From Deltaproteobacteria bacterium (GTDB lineage Bacteria; Desulfobacterota; Desulfobacteria; Desulfobacterales; ETH-SRB1): a stretch of DNA of 25,709 nt. A model generated the notes under the pieces. It ran no database searches, was not told the origin of the DNA, and saw only the letters and a program-made list of their open reading frames with translations. Of this stretch, positions 1 to 7,359 are shown in pieces; within the stretch, counting starts at the first letter, position 1; every line of letters begins with the position of its first letter. The position numbers and the translations under genes are program-made. The DNA lies in the NCBI GenBank assembly GCA_019314185.1, contig JAFCZU010000019.1, positions 1 through 25,709 of the forward strand, written 5' to 3'.

Positions 1-1
1 C

Positions 2-421
2 TATGTTACCAAATTGATAAAAGGCGAAAACAGCGAAATAAACAATGGCATGGCCGGCCAGGCAGTGTACAAGATTACGGATGATCCTCGCGTTACGCCG
101 ATAGGAAAGATCTTGAGGAAGAGCAGTCTCGACGAACTGCCCCAATTTTTCAATGTCCTCAAGGGAGATATGAGTCTGGTGGGGCCACGGCCACCGATTT
201 CATATGAGTGCGATCAATATAAACGGTGGCACTGTGGACGTGTGTTGGAGGTAAAACCGGGAATCACCGGCCTGTGGCAGGTAAGCGGCAGGAGTAGCAC
301 GACCTTTGACGAAATGGTTAGGCTGGACCTCAAATATGTGCGCACATGGAGCCTGTGCATGGACACTAAAATCCTTTTCAAGACCTTCTGGGCAGTGATT
401 TCAGGCAAAGGAGGGTATTAG
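2..421 (+). CDS. Initiating sugar-phosphate transferase (bacterial sugar transferase family), 5'-truncated by the window
   Basis: The frame is open to the left edge, so this is the C-terminal part of a longer gene. The family transfers a sugar-1-phosphate from a nucleotide sugar to undecaprenyl phosphate at the inner membrane, the first step of an exopolysaccharide, capsule or O-antigen repeat unit. Visible hallmarks of the cytoplasmic catalytic domain are the block VTPIGKILRKSSLDELPQ, then NVLKGDMSLVGPRPP, then KPGITGLWQVSGRS, ending in the usual amphipathic tail and a final GGY. The N-terminal membrane segments expected in this family would lie outside the window. The next gene starts 24 bases after the stop, which suggests one transcription unit with the amino-sugar genes that follow. 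The sugar substrate cannot be read from this fragment. Confidence 0.95.
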   Translation, partial: YVTKLIKGENSEINNGMAGQAVYKITDDPRVTPIGKILRKSSLDELPQFFNVLKGDMSLVGPRPPISYECDQYKRWHCGRVLEVKPGITGLWQVSGRSSTTFDEMVRLDLKYVRTWSLCMDTKILFKTFWAVISGKGGY

Positions 422-445
422 AAAGCTAAGAAACGGAGGACAACT

Positions 446-1519
446 ATGGTTAATCTTGGTATTATTGGATGCGGATACTGGGGACCTAATCTGATTCGGA
501 ATTTCAACTGGCTGGCTGATTCCAACATGCTGATATGTTGTGATAAAGATGTCAATCGGCTCAAACGTATTAAAGGACTCTATCCTAACATCGAAACGAC
601 CACGGAGCCCGCAACGCTTTTTGAGGATCCGCGTCTGGACGCTATCGGCATTGCCACACCTGTATTTACTCACTATAAACTGGCCAGAGCAGCGCTTCTT
701 AACGGCAAACATGTATTTGTGGAGAAGCCCATCACCCATTCGTTTGAGACGTGCCTGTCGCTCATTGAAATTGCCAAAAATATGGATCGGGTCCTCATGG
801 TCGGACACACGTTCGAATACACAGCGGCCGTGAGCAAAATAAAGGAAATCATTAACTCCGGAGGGATAGGTATTCCCCTTTACATCAGCAGCGTTCGCCT
901 TAATCTGGGATTGTTCCAGCCGGATATTAATGTATGTTGGGATCTGGCGCCGCACGATATTTCCATCATTACTTATCTGTTGGACCAGGTTCCCGAGAGC
1001 GTTAACTGTCAGGGGAAAAGCCATTACAAAAAGGGGATTGAAGATGTCGCCACCATGACTCTCAATTATAAAAACGGCGTCATCGCATTTATTCACACCA
1101 GTTGGCTTGACCCAAACAAGAACAGAAAGACGACCGTTGTCGGCAGTAAGAAGATGCTGGTCTACGATGACGTGGAGCAACAGGAGAAAATCAAGATCTT
1201 TGACAAAGGGGTTGATGCTCCGCCGTACTATGACACATACGGCGACTTTCAATTTTCCTATCGCTACGGCGATATCTACAGCCCGCGTCTGGAAGATTAC
1301 GAACCATTAGGAAAACAGTGCGAACATTTTATTGATTGTATCAAGCAAGGATTGCAACCCTTGACTGACGGATACAATGGGCTTAGAGTGGTATCCGTCC
1401 TCGAAGCCGCATCCAAATCGCTTCGGAGCGGGGGAGAGTCAGTCCCGGTTTATTATCCATATGATCACGAGAAGGTTCTTCAGCCTCACGCGTTTCAAAA
1501 CACAGGAACAGCTGGATAA
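446..1519 (+). CDS. Gfo/Idh/MocA-family NAD(P)-dependent oxidoreductase, probable nucleotide-sugar 3-dehydrogenase (WbpB/WlbA-like)
   Basis: The 357-residue protein opens with a Rossmann dinucleotide loop (GIIGCGYWGPN, residues 5-15) and carries the family lysine motif VFVEKP near residue 95, plus a WDLAPHDISI segment that fits the substrate-pocket histidine region. A GGAGG ribosome site sits just upstream of the ATG. The family oxidises a sugar hydroxyl to a ketone. Followed by an acetyltransferase and a DegT aminotransferase, the expected role is to make the 3-keto nucleotide sugar that is then aminated and acetylated, as in the UDP-GlcNAc(3NAc)A pathway. The match to that pathway rests mainly on neighbourhood; other Gfo/Idh sugar dehydrogenases or reductases are possible. 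Confidence 0.88.
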   Translation: MVNLGIIGCGYWGPNLIRNFNWLADSNMLICCDKDVNRLKRIKGLYPNIETTTEPATLFEDPRLDAIGIATPVFTHYKLARAALLNGKHVFVEKPITHSFETCLSLIEIAKNMDRVLMVGHTFEYTAAVSKIKEIINSGGIGIPLYISSVRLNLGLFQPDINVCWDLAPHDISIITYLLDQVPESVNCQGKSHYKKGIEDVATMTLNYKNGVIAFIHTSWLDPNKNRKTTVVGSKKMLVYDDVEQQEKIKIFDKGVDAPPYYDTYGDFQFSYRYGDIYSPRLEDYEPLGKQCEHFIDCIKQGLQPLTDGYNGLRVVSVLEAASKSLRSGGESVPVYYPYDHEKVLQPHAFQNTGTAG

Positions 1520-1530
1520 TTTCTAATTCT

Positions 1531-2148
1531 ATGACTAAACGCCTATGTTCTATTGGAAAAAATGCCCTGGTGGATAAGCAGGTGTTCCTCGCGTATCCCA
1601 CGGGCAGGGAAATCGGTGAACGCCGACTTGTCATTGGCGACAATGCGCAGATCCGCTGTGGCACAACCATCTATGAAGGCACAACCATTGGACATTATCT
1701 GACAACGGGCCATAATGTGGTGATCCGCGAGGAAAACCTCATCGGAGAGCATTTCACCATCTGGTCGAATTCCGTTGTGGACTATGGCTGCAAGATCGGA
1801 GATCGCGTCAAAATTCACTGCAACTGCTATATCGCGCAGTTTACGACCATTGAAGACGAAGTTTTCATTGCCCCTGGCGTCTCTATTGCCAATGATATTC
1901 ATCCGGGATGCGAACACTCGACTGAGTGCATGCGCGGCCCCACAATCAAGAGAGGCGCTCAAATCGGCGTTAATGCCACTCTGCTTCCTTTTATCACCAT
2001 CGGCGAACGTGCCCTTGTTGGCTCCGGTGCCGTAGTCACCAAAGATATTCCATCCTGTTCCGTGGTCACAGGAAACCCTGCAAAGGTGATTTGCGCCATC
2101 GATGAACTCAAGTGCTCAAGGGGCTTGACGGATCATCCGTATCGGTAG
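1531..2148 (+). CDS. Left-handed beta-helix (hexapeptide repeat) N-acetyltransferase, WbpD/WlbB-like
   Basis: A 205-residue protein made largely of imperfect hexapeptide turns (for example IGDNAQIRCGTTIYEGTTIG, IGEHFTIWSNSVVDYG, IGDRVKIHCNCYIAQF), the signature of trimeric acyl-CoA-dependent acetyltransferases. The segment PGVSIANDIHP followed by GPTIKRGAQIGVNATLLP and VGSGAVVTKDIP closely matches sugar-amine acetyltransferases of the WbpD type, usually about 190-200 residues, so this one looks complete. It would acetylate the 3-amino group made by the aminotransferase encoded further downstream. It begins 11 bases after the oxidoreductase stop with only a weak ribosome site, so it may depend on translation of the gene before it. 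Confidence 0.9.
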   Translation: MTKRLCSIGKNALVDKQVFLAYPTGREIGERRLVIGDNAQIRCGTTIYEGTTIGHYLTTGHNVVIREENLIGEHFTIWSNSVVDYGCKIGDRVKIHCNCYIAQFTTIEDEVFIAPGVSIANDIHPGCEHSTECMRGPTIKRGAQIGVNATLLPFITIGERALVGSGAVVTKDIPSCSVVTGNPAKVICAIDELKCSRGLTDHPYR

Positions 2149-2172
2149 AATCATCTATCACCTAAAAGGCTA

Positions 2173-2290
2173 TGAACATCGAACATCGAACATCGAACGT
2201 CCAACGTCGAATTTTGAATAAGGTATTCTGCCAATTTATAAACTGGCGGAGCGAAGCGAAGCGATTTCATCATTCGATGTTCGACGTTCA
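2173..2290. repeat. Intergenic inverted repeat of the GAACATCGAA type
   Basis: The left arm (from 2173) has four GAACNTC-like units in a row. The right arm (2272-2290, ATTCGATGTTCGACGTTCA) is its near reverse complement, so the transcript could fold back. The space between holds GAGCGAAGCGAAGCGA. Such CGAACATCGAAC arrays are a recurrent intergenic repeat in several environmental bacterial genomes (from memory). It lies between the acetyltransferase and the aminotransferase and may separate or attenuate their expression. Confidence 0.75.
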
Positions 2291-2333
2291 AAAAACTTTT
2301 TGCGCCGTTGCGCTGAATATTTAAAGGAAAATT

Positions 2334-3455
2334 ATGAAAATACCATTTGTTGATTTAACAGCACAGTATAAAAGTATTAAAGGAGAGATTGATGCAGCTA
2401 TTTCGGAGGTTATCTCCAAATCCGCCTTTATCGGCGGCCCTCATGTAAAGTCTTTTGAAGCAGCCTTTGCAGAGTTTTGCAACGTCAAATACTGTGTGGG
2501 ACTAGGAAATGGCACTGACGCCCTTTCCATCGCCCTTAAAACCCTTGGCATAGGCAAAGGAGACGAAGTCATAACCACGGCTCTCAGCTTCATCGCCACA
2601 CCAGAAGCCATAACCATGACCGGAGCAAAAGTAGTATTTGTCGATATCAATCCCGAAACATACAATATTGATGTCGCAAAAATTGAAGAAAAGATATCCT
2701 CAAATACAAAAGTCATCATACCCGTTCATCTTTACGGACAACCGGCAGATATGGATCCTATTCTAAAGATAGCAACAAAGCACGATCTGAAAGTGGTGGA
2801 AGACGCTGCCCAGGCGCACGGAGCTGTCTACAAAGGACGGCAAATCGGCTCAATCGGAGATATGGCATGCTTCAGCTTCTATCCGGGAAAGAATCTGGGG
2901 GCTTATGGTGATGCGGGCGCTATCGTGACAAATGACGAAGATTTGGCTGTAAAAGCAAGAATGATTGCCAACCATGGCAGAATTAATAAGTACAACCATG
3001 AAATAGAAGGGGTTAACAGCCGTTTGGATGGTCTTCAGGGAGCGATTCTGGAGGTAAAATTAAGGCGCCTTCCGGACTGGACAGAGAGCCGCCGAAAAAA
3101 TGCTTATCTATACAATGAATACCTGAACAATACAGAGCTTATCACACCGACGGAAATTGACAATGTTAAGGCTGTTTATCACCTTTATGTCGTAAGGGTG
3201 AAAAAAGATCAGCGAAAAGAACTTCAAGAAGACTTGAAGTCAAAAGCCATTTCTACGGGTATCCATTACCCCATCGCCCTCCCTAACTTGAAAGCATATG
3301 AATACTTGAATCACACTGAAGATAACTTCCCGGAAGCAACCCAGGCCTCACGGGAGATTCTCTCTCTCCCAATCTTCCCGGAATTACAACAATCGCAAAT
3401 AGAATACATAACAGAAACTATTAAGGAACGGGGACGAAATAACTTCCCCAAGTAG
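2334..3455 (+). CDS. DegT/DnrJ/EryC1/StrS-family PLP-dependent sugar aminotransferase, WbpE/WlbC-like
   Basis: 373 residues, the normal family length. It starts with the classic MKIPFVDLTAQY. Motifs include GLGNGTDALSIALK (cofactor phosphate region), EDAAQAHGA, and SFYPGKNLGAYGDAGA, whose lysine should form the aldimine with pyridoxal phosphate. Later come RLDGLQGAILEVKL and GIHYPIALPNLKAY, also typical. The enzyme transfers an amino group, usually from glutamate, to a keto nucleotide sugar. With the oxidoreductase and acetyltransferase it completes a 3-keto, 3-amino, 3-acetamido sequence. A TTTAAAGGA ribosome site precedes the ATG. The exact sugar (UDP-GlcNAc3NAcA-type versus a dTDP-deoxyhexose) cannot be settled from these genes alone. 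Confidence 0.93.
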   Translation: MKIPFVDLTAQYKSIKGEIDAAISEVISKSAFIGGPHVKSFEAAFAEFCNVKYCVGLGNGTDALSIALKTLGIGKGDEVITTALSFIATPEAITMTGAKVVFVDINPETYNIDVAKIEEKISSNTKVIIPVHLYGQPADMDPILKIATKHDLKVVEDAAQAHGAVYKGRQIGSIGDMACFSFYPGKNLGAYGDAGAIVTNDEDLAVKARMIANHGRINKYNHEIEGVNSRLDGLQGAILEVKLRRLPDWTESRRKNAYLYNEYLNNTELITPTEIDNVKAVYHLYVVRVKKDQRKELQEDLKSKAISTGIHYPIALPNLKAYEYLNHTEDNFPEATQASREILSLPIFPELQQSQIEYITETIKERGRNNFPK

Positions 3456-3784
3456 GCGCATAGATTTGGGTCAAATTTGTTCGATCTCAAATCACAAGCA
3501 TTTTTGCCCTTTGAGCTTTCACCTTTCAGCTCGTAGATCAATTAGCTTGGTCCGGCCTCAAGGTCGTTTGAAAGTAATAAGTCAACGTAGTCAAGGATGT
3601 CCCCCAACTTCATGACAAGAGACCGCGGCTTTTACAAAAAATACTTTTCGGATCTTCATATCATTTATTAAACTCATCATATATATCGCACCCCTGTCAT
3701 TTCTGATAGGTTACAGGGCATTGGCAGGTTAATACCCTAATCAAGCATTGACATTATAAGATCTCATGTGGCAAGTGGAATATT
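3456..3784. other. Gene-free stretch, no clear signal
   Basis: 329 bases between the aminotransferase and a small membrane protein. I see no credible reading frame or strong terminator. A TTGACA hexamer at 3748-3753 has no good -10 box at the right distance. The phrase GTCCCCCAACTTCATGACA near 3600 resembles GTCCCCCCTAACTTGACA at the far right edge of the window and may be an old transposon end. Confidence 0.5.
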
Positions 3785-4144
3785 ATGAAGAAAAGAATAA
3801 TTATTATTATTCCAGTTCTGGTTACAGTGTTAATGATACCATCTTTTCTGCTTGCCGTTGAGAGGGCACCAAGGGTAAGTAATAGGGAAATAGTAGAAAG
3901 ACTTACAAGATTGGAAGAAGGTCAGAAGCATTTCGACAAACGGTTTGACGGTGTCGACAAACGGTTTGATGACCTTCGTTCTGAGATGAACAGTCGTTTT
4001 AATATCCTTCAGTGCATGTTGGGGCTTTTTATTACAATTGCTCTTGTAATACTGGGATTTGTGCTTCGTATGCAGTGGCAGATGCAAAGAAGACAAACCC
4101 GTATTGAGACATCTCTTGAAACATATAAAAAGAGTGCACTTTAA
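3785..4144 (+). CDS. Small membrane-anchored coiled-coil protein of unknown function
   Basis: 119 residues. A basic start followed by a hydrophobic stretch (KKRIIIIIPVLVTVLMIPSF) ending near AVE looks like a signal peptide or membrane anchor at residues 1-25. Residues about 34-70 are charged and heptad-like, with a short duplication (DKRFDGVDKRFDDLRSEM), consistent with a coiled coil. A second hydrophobic segment (LGLFITIALVILGFVL) at about 80-96 is a likely transmembrane helix, and the tail is basic. Proteins of this layout (repeated KRFDDV/L units then one helix) are common hypotheticals in environmental proteobacteria, and no function is assigned. The ribosome site is weak. It has no obvious link with the sugar genes. 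Confidence 0.7.
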   Translation: MKKRIIIIIPVLVTVLMIPSFLLAVERAPRVSNREIVERLTRLEEGQKHFDKRFDGVDKRFDDLRSEMNSRFNILQCMLGLFITIALVILGFVLRMQWQMQRRQTRIETSLETYKKSAL

Positions 4145-4357
4145 TTTTATTTCAGCGAGTTCTCTCATCAGCCTTTATTTTGCCATAAATAGACAAAATC
4201 GTCATTCCCGCCTGCGGCTAAGAAAAACAATTCAAAATTATTTATTCGTCCAAGCCTCCGAGCCTCCCAACAACCTTTAACTGGATGGCAAATTCTTTAT
4301 GTCGGAGTGTGAGATTAAGAAAGTTACTGATATACGAATGGACGTCCGAGTAGTACC

Positions 4358-4966
4358 TTGAAAGAGCTGTTGCTTATGACAAAACAATCACACGACCACA
4401 ATTTCAAAAATTTGTTTTTAGACTTTCCAAAGGAAACGTTGGAGTGGTTTTTCCCTTTGTTTCTTCATTTCGAATATGTGTTTTTTAAACTATTTGACTT
4501 CAATGCACGCGATTATTACAACATAAACAATCCTGTGGCTAAAATATTATTGCCGAAAATGAATTATAAAAAGGATGAACGAATAGAAGTGATAAGGTAT
4601 GCATACTCAGGATTATTTCAACTTGCTTCCCGTATGCTTTTTGATAAATATGTCGATTTTATTGATGTGTATGCGCAAATAACTGAACAAGAACAGAAAA
4701 GCCTATATCATGAAATAATTCAGCATAAGGAGACTGCTATGTTAGCACAATATATTAGAGAAAAAGGAATGCAGCAGGGAATGCAGTAGGGAATAATTCA
4801 AAATACAAAAGAAAATATCATAGAGGCTCTTGAATTACGTTTTGGTAAAATTTCGCCTGAAATCATTGATAAAATAAATCAGATAAATGACCCCGCAAAG
4901 TTAAAAGAGCTTCATAAGAAGGCTATACAGATAAAAAAGATTGATAGTTCCAGATTCTTCTGCTGA
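4358..4966 (+). pseudogene. Broken Rpn-type (PD-(D/E)XK) recombination-promoting nuclease / transposase-like gene
   Basis: The N-terminus (ATG at 4376: MTKQSHDHNFKNLFLDFPKE, then TLEWFFP) matches the start of Rpn/YhgA-like nucleases. The text then jumps directly to LFLHFEYVFFKLFDFNARDY, which belongs after the catalytic core. About 90-100 residues including the nuclease motifs therefore seem to be missing, by an in-frame deletion. A TAG stop at 4787-4789 interrupts the typical GMQQGMQ glutamine-rich tail, and the frame continues beyond it in the same phase with IIEALELRFGKISPEIIDKI and stops at 4964-4966. The stop looks like a CAG-to-TAG change. Both lesions make a functional nuclease unlikely. 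Estimates of the missing length come from memory of the family. Confidence 0.8.
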
Positions 4967-5001
4967 ATCAGTTTGCAGGCCCCGCCCTGTGCTTGGCAAC
5001 A

Positions 5002-5129
5002 CGGACTATTAAGGTAGGGCTGAACAGATTGTAAATTCAATCAGTTAGCAACTTTTTAGATTTTGCTTAATTGTGAAATTACCATAGAGCCAAAATAGCG
5101 GAAAGTGTCTCGCTTTAAGTTGGTAGCCG
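5002..5129 (-). repeat. Decayed MITE-like element, inverted copy of the one at 23378-23504
   Basis: From TGTAAATTC at 5030 to the end GTTGGTAGCCG at 5119-5129, the 100 bases match the reverse complement of the 23.4-kb element with about 11 mismatches by hand count and no gaps. The left end (5002-5029) is recognisable but degenerate, with one length difference, and no target-site duplication can be seen. A possible GTG start at 5105 for the next gene lies inside this repeat and is therefore unlikely to be the real start. Confidence 0.85.
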
Positions 5130-5155
5130 AAAGATCCAACAAATCCTATCTAAAA

Positions 5156-6196
5156 ATGAGTGGCAAAATCCAAATCATAAATCCTCTTAATTGCCCGAAC
5201 TGGGACGAACTCTTAGTTCATAGCCAGAATTATTCCTTTTTTCATTCTTCTGCCTGGGCGAGGGTGCTTTGTGAATCATATGATTATAAACCACTTTATT
5301 TTGTATCATTAGAAAACGGTAGATTTTCAGCCTTGATACCCCTCATGGAAGTAAACAGTTTCCTGACAGGAAAAAGGGGCGTGTCGTTGCCTTTCACTGA
5401 TTACTGCCAACCCGTTGTTTCTGCCAAAATTAATTTTCAGGAAATCGTTGATGAAACCATTAAATATGGGAAAAAAGCTGGCTGGAAATACATTGAATGG
5501 AGAGGGGGCGAAAGCAATTTTCAGGCTACAACCCCTTCATCATTTTACTACGTACACACTTTGGATTTGATACAAAATGAAGAAGAAATCCTCTCCGGTT
5601 TTAGAAACAGCACAAAACGAAATATTCAGAAAGCTATTAGAAACGGTGTTGACATCAGCATAAACAATTCGTTGGAATCAGTTAAAGCATTTTATCGATT
5701 GCACTGCATCACAAGGAAACATCATGGTTTGCCTCCACAGCCTTATCATTTCTTAAAGAAAGTATACGAGCACATTATCTCAAAACAAAAGGGATTGGTC
5801 GTACTTGCCTCTTACCAAAAGAGCGCTATCGCGGGAGCCATTTGTTTCTCTTTTGGCAAGAAAGCCATTTATAAGTACGGCGCATCTGACAAAAGATATC
5901 AACATCTCAGACCGAGCAATTTAGTTATGTGGGAGACGGTAAAATGGTATATCCAGAATGGTTTTAAAAGTTTCAGCTTGGGTAGAACAGAAATGGAGCA
6001 TATAGGTCTTTTACAGTACAAAAAGGGATGGGGTGTAAAGGAACAAATTATAAACTATTATGTATATGATATGAAAAAAGAGATAATGGTAAGTAGAGGA
6101 CCAAGATATGATACTCTATACAAAATGCTACTTGGCAAATTACCTTTTCCATTGTTAAATTTTGTCGGTACCCTACTGTATAAACATGCAGGGTAG
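5156..6196 (+). CDS. FemAB / BioF2-like GNAT-fold acyl- or aminoacyltransferase
   Basis: I choose the ATG at 5156 (MSGKIQIINP, 346 residues) because the longer GTG start lies in repeat DNA. Typical features are FFHSSAWARVLCESYDY near the N-terminus, LPFTDYCQPVV, STKRNIQKAIRNGV (the basic helix of FemAB-like proteins), LASYQKSAIAGAICFSFG, YKYGASDKRYQHLRPSNLVMWE and SFSLGRTEMEHIGLLQYKKGWG. The family has a double GNAT fold and transfers aminoacyl or acyl groups, classically to peptidoglycan peptides; relatives are frequent in exopolysaccharide clusters with unknown acceptors. Its place directly before the phosphopantetheinyl transferase and assembly line makes it a candidate for attaching the product to a glycan, but it could equally be an unrelated polysaccharide gene. 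Confidence 0.85.
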   Translation: MSGKIQIINPLNCPNWDELLVHSQNYSFFHSSAWARVLCESYDYKPLYFVSLENGRFSALIPLMEVNSFLTGKRGVSLPFTDYCQPVVSAKINFQEIVDETIKYGKKAGWKYIEWRGGESNFQATTPSSFYYVHTLDLIQNEEEILSGFRNSTKRNIQKAIRNGVDISINNSLESVKAFYRLHCITRKHHGLPPQPYHFLKKVYEHIISKQKGLVVLASYQKSAIAGAICFSFGKKAIYKYGASDKRYQHLRPSNLVMWETVKWYIQNGFKSFSLGRTEMEHIGLLQYKKGWGVKEQIINYYVYDMKKEIMVSRGPRYDTLYKMLLGKLPFPLLNFVGTLLYKHAG

Positions 6197-6294
6197 ATTC
6201 AAACGAAAAGACACGTTCCAATGATCGGCAGGGGACCCTTTCTGATAGCTTAATTGTGTGCTTCCGAATTTGTTTCTCTCCCTATTAAAGATTG

Positions 6295-6338
6295 TTGAAC
6301 ATTCAGTGCCCGCTTCGCTCGGGCTTCACCCTGTTCAA
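6295..6338. repeat. Nested inverted repeat in the leader of the assembly-line genes
   Basis: Outer arms TTGAACA (6295-6301) and TGTTCAA (6332-6338) enclose an inner hairpin GCCCG/CGGGC (6308-6312 and 6320-6324) around a CTTCGCT loop. There is no T-run after it, so it is not a typical terminator. It may be a mobile palindrome of the GCTTCGCTC type. Confidence 0.6.
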
Positions 6339-6378
6339 TAGCGACTTGAACATAGCACATTACCAAGATGTGAAGATA

Positions 6379-6400
6379 ACATCTCACAATCGTGAGATGT
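6379..6400. promoter_or_regulatory. Perfect 9-bp inverted repeat, possible operator or hairpin
   Basis: ACATCTCAC and GTGAGATGT are exact reverse complements separated by AATC, about 120 bases before the phosphopantetheinyl transferase gene. No T-tract follows. A dimeric repressor site or an mRNA hairpin are both possible. No convincing promoter boxes were found around it. The rest of the 6197-6523 gap holds a further imperfect hairpin (arms near 6461-6473 and 6486-6495) and no gene. Confidence 0.45.
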
Positions 6401-6523
6401 CACCTACGATTTAACAGGGTAAGGAGTCGGCAGAGAAACGTATTGCCCGAAGGGTTGAGCTTTTTTCCCTGATCGTCGTCTCCCCATCAGGAAAAACAAA
6501 TCTCCCTCAGTGTTCTCGGTGTG

Positions 6524-7267
6524 ATGCCTTTTCCATCATTTAGCCCTCCCCCTTTGGACTTAGAGTTGAAGACTGACGAAATCCATATCTGGTGTGCTCG
6601 CTTGGATCACCCGGTATTTCGATTTCAGAGGCTAACACAACTACTTTCCAGGGACGAGACAATCAAGGCTAAACGATTTTATTTTGAAAAAGACAGGAAG
6701 CATTTTGTTATTCGTCATGGGATACTAAGAACGATCTTGGGTCGCTATTTAGGTGTTGAGCCGAGCCGGTTGCAGTTTTGTTATGGATATAATGGAAAAC
6801 CAGCACTCTCTGATACATTTGGCAAGGGAACCATTCGTTTTAACATGTCTCACTCAGAGGGGCTCGCTCTTTATGGTTTCAGTCGAGACTATGAGATAGG
6901 TGTAGATATAGAACACATTTACGACATTCCTGAGATGGAGCAGATCGCTGAGCAATTCTTTTCTGTAAGGGAAAATACTGTCTTCCATAGACTGCCTGAA
7001 AGCAAGAGGAAAGAAGCATTTTTTAACTGCTGGACCCGCAAGGAAGCCTTTATAAAGGCAATCGGAGACGGCTTGTCTCGACCCTTAGACAAGTTTGACG
7101 TGTCACTGGTTCCAGGTGAACTGCCTATGCTACTAAGAATAGGCGGAAATTCAAAGGAAGCTTCCCGATGGTCCATTCAGGAGTTAAAACCCGCCACCGG
7201 ATTCGCGGCTGCTCTTGCCGTAGAGGGACGAAGCTGGTGCCTTCGTTGTTGGCGATGGTCAGATTAG
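6524..7267 (+). CDS. Sfp-type 4'-phosphopantetheinyl transferase
   Basis: About 247 residues from the ATG at 6524; a GTG directly before it is also possible, and no clear ribosome site decides between them. The three family blocks are present: FNMSHSEGLALYGF at about residue 106, IGVDIEHI at about 125 with the metal-binding aspartate and glutamate, and WTRKEAFIKAIGDGL at about 170 with the second glutamate and lysine. Length and motifs fit Sfp-type enzymes, which move the phosphopantetheine arm of CoA onto the serine of carrier domains. The three carrier domains encoded just downstream (LGGHS, LGGHS, LGGNS) are the evident substrates, so this gene activates the whole assembly line. It precedes the NRPS gene by under 100 bases in the same direction. 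Confidence 0.95.
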   Translation: MPFPSFSPPPLDLELKTDEIHIWCARLDHPVFRFQRLTQLLSRDETIKAKRFYFEKDRKHFVIRHGILRTILGRYLGVEPSRLQFCYGYNGKPALSDTFGKGTIRFNMSHSEGLALYGFSRDYEIGVDIEHIYDIPEMEQIAEQFFSVRENTVFHRLPESKRKEAFFNCWTRKEAFIKAIGDGLSRPLDKFDVSLVPGELPMLLRIGGNSKEASRWSIQELKPATGFAAALAVEGRSWCLRCWRWSD

Positions 7268-7348
7268 TGTACCAAGTAAAACGAAAGATCTCCTGAAATT
7301 TGTTTTTCACAGACAATAAGATACGGCACCAGGTGAAAAGTATGACTT

Positions 7349-7353
7349 GGAGG
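7349..7353 (+). promoter_or_regulatory. Ribosome binding site that sets the NRPS start
   Basis: GGAGG lies six bases before the ATG at 7360. It supports that start over the upstream TTG at 7300 and ATG at 7342. The protein from 7360 begins MSKSRKFSCFLMGSQ, which fits the first strand of a formyltransferase fold. Confidence 0.75.
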
Positions 7354-7359
7354 TATGAG

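Noticed and set aside
401..1252. Long minus-strand open frame opposite the oxidoreductase
   Set aside because: Its translation has no recognisable domain and it lies entirely opposite a well-supported gene; it is a shadow.
3748..3760. TTGACA followed by TATAAG as a promoter
   Set aside because: The two boxes are one base apart, far from the 16-18 needed; no alternative -10 at the right spacing.
5105..5155. GTG start adding 17 residues to the FemAB-like protein
   Set aside because: The start lies in the MITE-like repeat, and the extra residues do not resemble the family N-terminus.
6461..6495. TTTTTTCCCTGAT / ATCAGGAAAAA hairpin as a terminator
   Set aside because: The T-run is on the 5' arm and no T-run follows the stem on the + strand; it might serve the minus strand, but no gene there needs it.
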